In this document: positions 1-5,587 of the stretch, piece after piece | Layout: the number at the start of each line of letters is the position of its first letter | How positions within the stretch are numbered: the stretch's first letter is position 1 | Assembly: GCA_021825225.1 (NCBI GenBank) | Contig: JAKAIH010000177.1 | Span: 1-6,180 of the forward strand | Source of the DNA: Pseudomonadota bacterium | Lineage (GTDB): Bacteria > Pseudomonadota > Gammaproteobacteria > Burkholderiales > SG8-39 | DNA: 6,180 bases | Direction of reading: 5' to 3' | The notes under the pieces: generated by a model | The model's database searches: none | What the model saw: only the letters and a program-made list of their open reading frames with translations | Told to the model about the DNA's origin: nothing | Translations under genes and position numbers: made by a program

Positions 1-2631
1 CAGCCGTTGCAGATAGGCGAGCGACGAGTATCCCGTGCCGAAGTCGTCGATGTGCAGTTCGAATCCAAGGTCGTGAAGCCTGACCAGCACCGCGCGCGCG
101 TTTTCAGGATCCTCCATCAGGGCGCCCTCGGTGAGTTCGAGCGGCATGCGCGCCGGCGCGATGCCCCAGGTGGTGCATAGCCTGGTGATGCGCTCGATCA
201 GCCTGGGATCGCGCAGATTGCGCGCGGAAAGGTTGACCGCCAGCGGCAGCGCCAGCCCTTTTTCCGCAAAATCGTGCAGGTTCCGCGCCGCCTCTTTCAC
301 CACCCAGTAGGTCAGCGGTTTGATCAGGCCGGTGCGCTCCGCGATCGCAATGAATTCCCCGGGGGAGATGGCGCCGAGTTCGGGGTGCGTCCAGCGCGCC
401 AGCATTTCGCCGCCGCACACCGCGCCCGACGCGACGTGGATTTTCGGCTGGCAGTAAAGCACCAGCTGGTCGGTCTCTATCGCGCGGCGCAGGTCCCGTG
501 TCAGCGCGAGGCGCCGCACCGTTCCCTGATCGCTTTCCTGCGCGGGGAAAGCAAACCCCGTTCCGGTTTTCTTGGCCGCGCTGACAGCGGTGTCGGCGCG
601 GCGCATCAGGAGGCCGGCACCGGCGGCATGCCCCGGATAGAGCGCGATGCCGACGCTCGCTTGCAGCTCCATCGAAAAACCGAAGAGTTCAATCGGTCGG
701 GCCAACGCGTCGAGGACGCTTTCGCTGAAGCGCACTGCCGCTTCGGCGTCGGTCGCGGGCAGCACGATGGCGAATTCATCGGCGCCAAGCCGGGCGAGGG
801 CGCCTGCGTCTGCGACGAACTCGCCCAGGCGCGCGCCGATCAGTCGCAGCAGCGCGTCCCCCTGCTGATAGCCCAAGGCTTCGTTGACTTCCCGAAAGCG
901 TTCGATGTCAAGAATGAGCAAAGCGACGGTGCTGCGCTGTTGCTGCGCGTCGACGATAAGCTCGTCCAGGCGCCGGCGCAGCCAGGCGCGGTTCGGCAGG
1001 TCCGTGAGCGCATCGTGGTACGCGGCGTGTTCGATCGCGGCGGTGACGCGCTCGTGCTCGGCGCGCAGCCGCAGCGTGCCGATGCCGAATCCGAGATCGT
1101 CCGCAAGCTCTTCGAAGAGCGCAACTTCCGGTTCGCTGAAGGCACCGGGATCGGTGGAATGGATCGTCAGACTGCCGATGATGTTTCCGTTTATTTTCAG
1201 CGGCAGGGCGAGAACCGACGCGATTCCGTACTCGATCATCTTCGTGCGCCAGGGCTCGAAGCTGGGAACAGTGCTGGCGCCGGCCGATATCGAGGGTTTT
1301 TGCGTGCGGATCGCGGTTCCCGTCGGCCCGAGGCCGAACCCGGTCTCCGACCATGTGATCCGCAGGTCCTCGATGATGTCTCGACCGATCCCGGCATGCG
1401 CCACGAGGCGAACCGTTTTCTGCGGATCCTGCTCGGCGTAGCCGACCCACGCCGCGCTGTGGCCGCCCTCCTCGACTACAACACGGCACATATCCTGCAG
1501 CAGGGCGGTTTCTTCCGTCCCGCGCAGCAAAGTATGGTTGCCGGCGCTGAGCGTCTTCAACGTGCGACCGACGCGCTCGATCTCCTGCATCCGGCTCTCC
1601 AGGGATTGCGCCATATCGTCGAAGGCGCGGCCCAGTTGTCCCAGCTCCCCGGCATCCTCGCGCAAACCGGTGCGCGCCTGCAGATTCCCCGAGGCGAGAC
1701 TTGTCGCGGCCTGCGCCAGTGCCCGCAGCCGGCGCAGCACGAGCACGTCGCTGCCGAACCAGGCCAAGGCAGATATGAGCAATGCCGCCGCGCCCATCAG
1801 GAGCAGGTTGCGCACGAGTGCGCGGTGTTCAGCTGAATCCGCCACGCTCACGGGTATGCCTGTCCCCACGTAGACTCCTTTGAGGTGTGTGACGCTAACC
1901 GGAACGAAGGAGAATAATCTCGACACATTGTCGCGCGACACAGATTCAAAGGCAGCTTCGCCGCCGTCGTTTAGAATATTGCTGAAAGCCGCATGGTCTT
2001 TCAGCAAAGACTTGCCCACCCACCCCTCGCCCTGCGGATAATGGGCAAGAACGGTGCCCCGATTGTCCACCAAGGTCAGCGTCGTGCCCTCAGCCAATCT
2101 GCTAGCGGCGAGGGTGCGGTTCAGCCAGTAAAAGTCTATGGATGTAACCAGCACCGCCTCGATCTTGCCCGCTAGGTCGAGGAGCGGATAGGCGATGACC
2201 AGCACGGGTTTCCCGACAATTCTGCCGAAAGCGAGTTCCCCAACCGAAAGGCGCTTGGTTGTCACCGTCCTGCGAAAGTAATCCCGGTCGGCGACGTTCA
2301 TCGGGCCTTGCGGGGGCACCGCGGCGCAAAACAGATCTCCGTTGGATCGAAAAACCAAGAGGTTGGCGTAATCGTTGTGGAGCGCGAGGATGTCCTTGAG
2401 GATCCGGTGGCAAGCCTCCGCCGAGCCGTCGACGCGGAGTTCGGGGACCCGCGCCAGGCTGGTCAGGAGTTGGTGGCTGCCGGCAATCAGTTCGTCATGC
2501 TGGACAGCGACTATCCTGGCAAGACGGTTCGCATCCTGCAAGGTGTCGTTTTCCAGAGTTTGTCTGTGTTCAAAACCCGAATAAGTAATGAGCGCGAAAG
2601 CCGGAACCACGGCCAACAGGACCAGAGTCAA
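1..2631 (-). CDS. Membrane-bound dCache-HAMP-GAF-GGDEF-EAL c-di-GMP signalling protein (3' partial, 5' end at IS junction)
   Basis: This protein would make and/or degrade cyclic di-GMP at the inner membrane in response to a periplasmic signal. The visible 877 codons read, from the TTG at 2631: TM1 (residues 1-17, LTLVLLAVVPAFALITY); a periplasmic dCache-like sensor (about 30-265, with YFRR at 118-121 and a Cys pair at C74 and C102); TM2 (about 273-297); HAMP (about 298-350, REDAGELGQLGRAFDDMA); a GAF domain (about 358-508, RVVVEEGGHSAAWVGYAE); GGDEF (about 538-697, starting HDALTDLPNR); and EAL (about 706 onward). The GGDEF signature is GADEF (616-620), and no RxxD I-site precedes it. The EAL metal and substrate motifs seen are QPKI (728), EML in place of EAL (742), NLSARNL, ELTEG and DDFGTGYSSL (from 862). 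The end of EAL lies outside the window. No ATG or GTG exists between the upstream in-frame TAA (2664-2662, inside the insertion sequence) and TM1, so TTG 2631 is the first usable start. Homologues usually have a few basic residues before TM1, so the native N-terminus may be lost. Family and domain order are certain; start and activity are not. Confidence 0.93.
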   Translation of the reverse strand, partial: MTLVLLAVVPAFALITYSGFEHRQTLENDTLQDANRLARIVAVQHDELIAGSHQLLTSLARVPELRVDGSAEACHRILKDILALHNDYANLLVFRSNGDLFCAAVPPQGPMNVADRDYFRRTVTTKRLSVGELAFGRIVGKPVLVIAYPLLDLAGKIEAVLVTSIDFYWLNRTLAASRLAEGTTLTLVDNRGTVLAHYPQGEGWVGKSLLKDHAAFSNILNDGGEAAFESVSRDNVSRLFSFVPVSVTHLKGVYVGTGIPVSVADSAEHRALVRNLLLMGAAALLISALAWFGSDVLVLRRLRALAQAATSLASGNLQARTGLREDAGELGQLGRAFDDMAQSLESRMQEIERVGRTLKTLSAGNHTLLRGTEETALLQDMCRVVVEEGGHSAAWVGYAEQDPQKTVRLVAHAGIGRDIIEDLRITWSETGFGLGPTGTAIRTQKPSISAGASTVPSFEPWRTKMIEYGIASVLALPLKINGNIIGSLTIHSTDPGAFSEPEVALFEELADDLGFGIGTLRLRAEHERVTAAIEHAAYHDALTDLPNRAWLRRRLDELIVDAQQQRSTVALLILDIERFREVNEALGYQQGDALLRLIGARLGEFVADAGALARLGADEFAIVLPATDAEAAVRFSESVLDALARPIELFGFSMELQASVGIALYPGHAAGAGLLMRRADTAVSAAKKTGTGFAFPAQESDQGTVRRLALTRDLRRAIETDQLVLYCQPKIHVASGAVCGGEMLARWTHPELGAISPGEFIAIAERTGLIKPLTYWVVKEAARNLHDFAEKGLALPLAVNLSARNLRDPRLIERITRLCTTWGIAPARMPLELTEGALMEDPENARAVLVRLHDLGFELHIDDFGTGYSSLAYLQRL

Positions 2632-2638
2632 TAAACGC

Positions 2639-2644
2639 GCCCTT
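2639..2644 (-). promoter_or_regulatory. Possible RBS for the TTG start of the GGDEF-EAL gene, spanning the IS junction
   Basis: On the minus strand an AAGGG stretch (2644-2640) stands 8 nt before the TTG at 2631-2629, an acceptable Shine-Dalgarno distance. Its first A comes from the last base of the insertion sequence, and AGGG comes from host DNA. This is the only support for translation starting here. TTG is a weak start codon and the match is modest, so the site may be accidental. Confidence 0.35.
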
Positions 2645-2662
2645 AGCCCATCTTTCTCAACT
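2644..2662 (+). repeat. Left terminal inverted repeat of the insertion sequence
   Basis: The sequence TAGCCCATCTTTCTCAACT matches the reverse complement of 4635-4653 at 18 of 19 positions; the only difference is A2650 against G. Outside it (2643 and lower) the similarity stops, which sets the element boundary. The inner end carries, in the frame of the c-di-GMP gene, a TAA stop at 2664-2662. Confidence 0.88.
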
Positions 2663-2742
2663 TACCGTTGATTTTGAGAGATATCGGGACGGTGCGTGAC
2701 GCAAGTGTTTGAAGCAATTGGAGCTGGTTCGCTGCGGTGCTT

Positions 2743-2756
2743 GTAGTGGAGACCTT
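2743..2756 (+). repeat. 14-nt subterminal direct repeat, left copy (GTAGTGGAGACCTT)
   Basis: GTAGTGGAGACCTT occurs here and again at 4572-4585 in the same orientation, once near each end of the insertion sequence. This copy lies 99 nt inside the left end and 5 nt upstream of the proposed -35 box of the transposase promoter. An exact 14-mer shared by two short flanks is unlikely by chance. A role as a protein-binding or regulatory site is inference only. Confidence 0.7.
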
Positions 2757-2761
2757 GGTCC

Positions 2762-2790
2762 TTGTCGAGGTGATTTTGCATTTGTAGAAT
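2762..2790 (+). promoter_or_regulatory. Putative sigma-70 promoter of the transposase gene
   Basis: TTGTCG (2762-2767) and TAGAAT (2785-2790) are separated by exactly 17 nt, matching the -35 consensus at 4/6 and the -10 consensus at 5/6. The -10 box ends 6 nt before the ATG at 2797, so a usual start of transcription would fall at or next to the start codon and give a leaderless mRNA. No good Shine-Dalgarno sequence precedes the ATG, which fits. This is a consensus match by eye, without experimental support. Confidence 0.5.
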
Positions 2791-2796
2791 TCGCGC

Positions 2797-4575
2797 ATGT
2801 TTCTGCGCTGCAATCGACGCATGAAGGACGGCAAGATCCACGAGTATTGGAGCATCGTCGAGAGCCGGCGCCTGAGCGACGGACGCATCGCGCAGCGCCA
2901 GGTACTGTACTTGGGCGAGATCAACTCCAGCCAGCGGGAGGCGTGGCGCAAGACCATCGAGGTGCATGACGAGGACGGGGCGCGACAGGTTGCATTGTTT
3001 CCTGCTGGTTCGATGCCCGCGGACGATGTCGACGCGATTGGAGTGCGCCTGAGCGAATTGCGGCTCGAACGCCCGCGGCAATGGGGGGCTTGCTGGCTGG
3101 CGATGCAGTTATGGCAGGAGATTGATCTGGAGGGCTTCTGGTGGTCGCGGCTGGCACCCTCACGCGAAGGCACGCCGTGGCTGAAGGTGCTGCAGACGCT
3201 CATTGCGTATCGACTCATCGATCCAGGCTCTGAGTGGAAATTGCATCGACAGTGGTTCGATGCCAGCGCGATGGCTGATCTGCTCAACGCCGATTTCGCG
3301 CTGGCCGAGAAGAACACCCTGTACCGGTGCCTGGACCGACTCGTTGAGCACAAGGACGAACTGTTCAAGTTCCTGCTGCGTCGGTGGGCAGATCTGTTTG
3401 ATGCGAAGTTCGACGTGCTGCTCTATGACCTGACCAGCACCTACTTTGAGACCGACGCCGAACGCAGCTCCGAGGATCTGCGCCAATACGGCTACAGCCG
3501 CGACAAGCGCGGCGACTGCCGCCAAGTCGTCATCGCATTGATCGTCACCCCGGAGGGGTTCCCGCTGAGCTACGAGGTGCTCGCGGGCAACACCGCCGAT
3601 TCCACCACCTTGAGCGATTTCCTCGATCGCATCGAGCAGCGCTACGGGCGGGCGAACCGGATCTGGGTGATGGACCGGGGAATCCCCACCGAGGACAGTC
3701 TGGCCAAGATGCGCCGCATGGGCGCCTCCTACTTGGTGGGCACACCCAAGGGCAGGCTGTCCAAACTCGAGCAGGACTTCCTCGGGCAACCATGGGCACA
3801 TGTGCGCGAGGGGGTTCAGGTCAAGCGCTTGACCACTGAGGAAGACATCTACGTGCTCGCGCAAAGCGATGCGCGCATCGACAAGGAGCGCGGCATGCGG
3901 CGCAAACGTCTGCGCCGCTACGTCGATCGGCTGCAGGCATTGCAGAGCCAGAGGCTCACGCGCGATCAGTTGCTGATGAAACTTGGCGCGGCCAAGCACG
4001 AAGCCGGGCGCGCGGCGAATCTGATCAAGGTCGAGATTCCAAAGGGCAGTGCAACCACCGCGCGCTTGGAGTTCAGGCTACAGCGCGACAAACTACGCCA
4101 AGTGCGCCGACGTGAAGGCCGCTACCTGCTTCGTACCAACCTCACGGGGCAAAAGCCCGAGCAGCTGTGGACGTTCTACATTCAGCTCACCGAGGTCGAG
4201 CAGGCCTTCAAGGAACTCAAACACGACCTCGCGGTGAGGCCGCTCTATCACCAAAAGGAATCGCGTATTGAGGCGCACGTCTTCGTCGCGTTCCTCGCCT
4301 ATTGCCTGCAAGTCACGCTCAAGGCGAAGCTTCGCCCTCTGGCCGGCGGCATTACGCCCCACGAAGTGATCGCCAAGTTCAAGACCATGCAGATGGTCGA
4401 CGTGCGCATCCCCACCACCGACGGGCGAGAACTCGTGCTCTCGCGCTACACCCAGCCCGAGGCCGAGCACCGCATGCTGCTCGAACAACTGCGACTGACG
4501 CTGCCCCAGCAGCCACCACCAAAAATTACGGCCAGGCAAGTTCAAGAAACCACCCCGGAGCTCGTCCCAACGTAG
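2797..4575 (+). CDS. IS1634-family DDE transposase
   Basis: This enzyme cuts and rejoins the ends of its own insertion sequence. The 592-aa product has the family N-terminus (MFLRCNRRMKDGKIHEYWS, then QRQVLYLGEIN at 34-43), which supports the ATG at 2797 over the in-frame ATG at 2821. The RNase H-like catalytic region shows the first Asp at D211 (LLYDLTSTYFE), the GYSRDKRGDCRQ segment (232-243), LSYEVLAGNTAD (257-268), the second Asp at D293 (WVMDRG), and the catalytic Glu at E468 in VEQAFKELK. K475 is spaced as in the IS4-type E-(6)-K signature. RPLYHQKESRIEAHVF (481-496) follows, as is usual in this family. A basic insertion rich in Arg/Lys/Gln (about 360-440) lies between the second Asp and the Glu. 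Length is normal and no frameshift or stop is seen, so the protein is probably functional. The stop codon overlaps the right copy of the 14-nt direct repeat. Confidence 0.95.
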   Translation: MFLRCNRRMKDGKIHEYWSIVESRRLSDGRIAQRQVLYLGEINSSQREAWRKTIEVHDEDGARQVALFPAGSMPADDVDAIGVRLSELRLERPRQWGACWLAMQLWQEIDLEGFWWSRLAPSREGTPWLKVLQTLIAYRLIDPGSEWKLHRQWFDASAMADLLNADFALAEKNTLYRCLDRLVEHKDELFKFLLRRWADLFDAKFDVLLYDLTSTYFETDAERSSEDLRQYGYSRDKRGDCRQVVIALIVTPEGFPLSYEVLAGNTADSTTLSDFLDRIEQRYGRANRIWVMDRGIPTEDSLAKMRRMGASYLVGTPKGRLSKLEQDFLGQPWAHVREGVQVKRLTTEEDIYVLAQSDARIDKERGMRRKRLRRYVDRLQALQSQRLTRDQLLMKLGAAKHEAGRAANLIKVEIPKGSATTARLEFRLQRDKLRQVRRREGRYLLRTNLTGQKPEQLWTFYIQLTEVEQAFKELKHDLAVRPLYHQKESRIEAHVFVAFLAYCLQVTLKAKLRPLAGGITPHEVIAKFKTMQMVDVRIPTTDGRELVLSRYTQPEAEHRMLLEQLRLTLPQQPPPKITARQVQETTPELVPT

Positions 4576-4585
4576 TGGAGACCTT
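4572..4585 (+). repeat. 14-nt subterminal direct repeat, right copy (GTAGTGGAGACCTT)
   Basis: This is an exact second copy of 2743-2756 in the same orientation. It overlaps the transposase stop codon TAG (4573-4575) and ends 68 nt before the right end of the element. It is a direct repeat, so it is not an extension of the terminal inverted repeats. Confidence 0.7.
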
Positions 4586-4634
4586 CAACGTCGTGCCACG
4601 CACAATCAACTACTTAGCAGCCGTGTCCCTACTC

Positions 4635-4653
4635 AGTTGAGAAAGACGGGCTA
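4635..4653 (-). repeat. Right terminal inverted repeat of the insertion sequence
   Basis: AGTTGAGAAAGACGGGCTA is the reverse complement of the left end with one mismatch (C4647 against the left-end base). The similarity stops at 4654, where host sequence leading to the ompA-like gene terminator begins. The transposase stop is 60 nt upstream, a normal spacing for a single-gene insertion sequence. Confidence 0.88.
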
Positions 4654-4663
4654 GCAGGGTGCT

Positions 4664-4690
4664 GCAAAGGGGGGGCGACGCCCCCTTTGC
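4664..4690. repeat. Perfect 10-bp inverted repeat between the IS and the ompA-like gene
   Basis: GCAAAGGGGG (4664-4673) pairs perfectly with CCCCCTTTGC (4681-4690) around a 7-nt loop. No U-tract follows on either strand, so it is not a standard Rho-independent terminator. It could be a back-up hairpin for the ompA-like transcript or a remnant of the former upstream region of the c-di-GMP gene. Function unknown. Confidence 0.6.
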
Positions 4691-4710
4691 GATCCACCGA
4701 AGTGGTTCCT

Positions 4711-4744
4711 CAAAATACAAAGCCCTGCTCGCGCAGGGCTTTGT
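4711..4744 (-). terminator. Rho-independent terminator of the ompA-like gene
   Basis: ACAAAGCCCTGC (4717-4728) and GCAGGGCTTTGT (4733-4744) form a perfect 12-bp stem with a 4-nt loop. On the minus strand the stem is followed by ATTTTG (4716-4711), a short U-run. The stem begins about 20 nt after the TAG stop of the ompA-like gene. It should stop transcription before it reaches the c-di-GMP gene, so that gene would need its own promoter. Confidence 0.9.
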
Positions 4745-4763
4745 CTCCAGGGTCGAGGGAACC

Positions 4764-5417
4764 CTACTGCTGCTGGGTACCGATCACCTCGATTTCCACG
4801 CGGCGGTTCTTGGCGCGGCCTTCGCGGGTCTTGTTGTCGGCGACCGGCTGCGTTTCACCCTTGCCTTCGGCCTGGATGCGGTTGGCGTCGATGCCCTTGC
4901 TCACCAGGTAAGCTTTGACTGTGTCGGCGCGGCGCACCGAGAGCTTCTGGTTGTAGGCCTTGCTGCCGATGCTGTCGGTATGGCCGATGGCGATGATGAC
5001 TTCCAGGTTTACCGCCTTCAGTTTGCCGACCAGGTCATCCAGCCTGGCCTTGCCTTCGGGCTTGAGCACGGCCTTGTCGAAGTCGAAATTGGTTTCGGCT
5101 GCCATGGTCACTTTTTCGATCACGGGCTTGGGCGCGGGCTTGGCGGCGGGCGCGGGCGCCGGTGCGGGCGCTGCAGCCACCGGTACGGGCGCGGGCGCGG
5201 CTTTCTTCGGCACCAGATCCGGATCGCATTCGACGGTCGCCATGGCCGGCGTCCAGTAGCCGGTGCGCCAGCACAGGCCGAACGGGTTTTTCACGACAAC
5301 ACCGGAAACCGGGGCTTGGACATAGCCGATATCCTGCGCGTAGGCGCTGCTCACGCCCATGCCGAGAATGAGCGCGGCGGAAAGGGCTAACGCTAGTTGT
5401 CTGCTTATCTGGTTCAT
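4764..5417 (-). CDS. OmpA-family outer-membrane protein with C-terminal peptidoglycan-binding domain
   Basis: This 217-aa exported protein should tether the outer membrane to peptidoglycan. The start at ATG 5417 is chosen because it follows a good RBS and opens a classic signal peptide (residues 1-27, hydrophobic core LALALSAALILGMG, cleavage likely after AYA, before QD). A short N-terminal region holds two cysteines (C49 in GLCWRTGYW, C64 in ECDPDLVP), which could form a disulphide. Next come an Ala/Pro linker (about 71-99, PAPVPVAAAPAPAPAP) and an OmpA/Pal domain (about 105-214). Key positions are FDFDKAVLKPEG (111-122), GHTDSIGSKAYNQ with D148, LSVRRA with R163 (the pair expected to bind diaminopimelate) and the NRRVEIEV end. 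There is no room for the eight-stranded beta-barrel of E. coli OmpA, so this is the small betaproteobacterial type rather than a porin-like OmpA. It is probably transcribed alone, with its own terminator. An upstream in-frame extension to 5510 is rejected as a start because it would bury the signal peptide. Confidence 0.95.
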   Translation of the reverse strand: MNQISRQLALALSAALILGMGVSSAYAQDIGYVQAPVSGVVVKNPFGLCWRTGYWTPAMATVECDPDLVPKKAAPAPVPVAAAPAPAPAPAAKPAPKPVIEKVTMAAETNFDFDKAVLKPEGKARLDDLVGKLKAVNLEVIIAIGHTDSIGSKAYNQKLSVRRADTVKAYLVSKGIDANRIQAEGKGETQPVADNKTREGRAKNRRVEIEVIGTQQQ

Positions 5418-5422
5418 GGTTG

Positions 5423-5429
5423 CCTCTCT
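5423..5429 (-). promoter_or_regulatory. Ribosome binding site of the ompA-like gene
   Basis: AGAGAGG on the minus strand lies 5 nt before the ATG at 5417-5415. It decides the start in favour of 5417 over the longer in-frame reading that opens at 5510. Its strength fits an abundant envelope protein. Confidence 0.8.
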
Positions 5430-5519
5430 GTAAAGTGCCATTGGTATTGAGCGGATGGATCGGCGCGAACCAACCGGGCTGTCGCGATACCGGGCGCGAC
5501 CAGCCTCCACCAGGCATAT

Positions 5520-5528
5520 TTGACCAAA
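5520..5528 (-). repeat. 9-nt repeat TTTGGTCAA, copy proximal to the ompA-like gene
   Basis: TTTGGTCAA on the minus strand occurs here and at 5546-5554, 26 nt apart start to start, upstream of the ompA-like gene. Two evenly spaced copies in a likely promoter region could be operator half-sites, but no known regulator motif is recognised. Confidence 0.45.
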
Positions 5529-5545
5529 GCAGCGGGCTGTATGGC

Positions 5546-5554
5546 TTGACCAAA
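5546..5554 (-). repeat. 9-nt repeat TTTGGTCAA, copy distal to the ompA-like gene
   Basis: This is the second exact copy of the repeat at 5520-5528, in the same orientation. Centre spacing of 26 nt is about two and a half helical turns. It lies about 130 nt before the ATG of the ompA-like gene and just after the weak hairpin behind gspN. Confidence 0.45.
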
Positions 5555-5564
5555 ATCATAAATG

Positions 5565-5581
5565 TGGCGCGGCCTGCGCCA
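5565..5581 (-). terminator. Weak hairpin after gspN, possible terminator
   Basis: TGGCGC (5565-5570) and GCGCCA (5576-5581) form a 6-bp GC-rich stem with a 5-nt loop, starting 6 nt after the gspN stop on the minus strand. The following bases (CATTTATGATTTT) are T-rich but interrupted. The position suits the end of a T2SS operon, yet the stem is short and it may not terminate efficiently. Confidence 0.4.
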
Positions 5582-5587
5582 GACCGC

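Larger units (their letters stand above)
2644..4653 (+). mobile_element. IS1634-family insertion sequence, about 2.0 kb, apparently intact
   Basis: The element is bounded by 19-bp terminal inverted repeats (left TAGCCCATCTTTCTCAACT, right the reverse complement with one mismatch) and contains one full-length transposase gene on the plus strand. The length and the transposase (592 aa, YDLTSTYFE / VMDRG / VEQAFKELK motifs) fit the IS1634 family of the IS4-like DDE superfamily. The left end has a 153-nt leader before the transposase; the right end has 78 nt after its stop. No target-site duplication is obvious: the left flank ends in GCGCCCT and the right flank begins GCAGGGT. The outermost base of each end is uncertain by a few nt. 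The element separates the c-di-GMP gene from the terminator of the ompA-like gene and is transcribed opposite to its neighbours. The reading frame has no visible lesion, so it may still be mobile. Confidence 0.9.
5418..5587 (-). other. Upstream region of the ompA-like gene (170 bp, no gene)
   Basis: This stretch between gspN and the ompA-like gene holds the RBS, two copies of a 9-nt repeat (TTTGGTCAA on the minus strand), a weak hairpin just after gspN, and a short GTCGCG/CGCGAC inverted repeat at 5481-5500. I found no convincing sigma-70 pair: TTGGTT (minus strand, near 5475) has only a poor -10 match at 16-17 nt. The promoter of the ompA-like gene probably lies here but cannot be placed by eye. 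Confidence 0.5.

Noticed and set aside
274..1836. 520-aa open frame on the plus strand
   Set aside because: It lies antisense to the GGDEF-EAL gene, whose minus-strand reading shows unmistakable HAMP, GAF, GGDEF and EAL motifs. The plus-strand product has no recognisable domain and is a by-product of high GC content.
2644..2796. Outward promoter in the IS left end driving the c-di-GMP gene
   Set aside because: On the minus strand the best pair seen is TTGCGT with TATCTC at 15 nt, a poor match. Other candidates have wrong spacing. Such a promoter remains possible but is not supported by eye.
2643..3368. 241-aa open frame on the minus strand inside the insertion sequence
   Set aside because: It is antisense to the transposase, Ser/Arg-rich and without family features. 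I found no evidence for a second IS gene.
3160..3999. 279-aa minus-strand open frame within the transposase
   Set aside because: It is the antisense shadow of the catalytic region of the transposase, with no domain of its own.
4659..5390. 243-aa open frame on the plus strand
   Set aside because: It is the antisense shadow of the OmpA-family gene and starts in the intergenic hairpin region. Its Gly/Arg-rich stretch is the reverse reading of the Ala/Pro linker.
5481..5500. GTCGCG / CGCGAC inverted repeat upstream of the ompA-like gene
   Set aside because: Six-bp GC-only arms with an 8-nt loop are common by chance in DNA of this composition, and nothing else ties it to regulation.
5418..5510. 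Longer N-terminus of the OmpA-family protein starting at 5510
   Set aside because: It would place 31 mostly polar and basic residues before the signal peptide, while the ATG at 5417 has a good RBS and a standard signal sequence.
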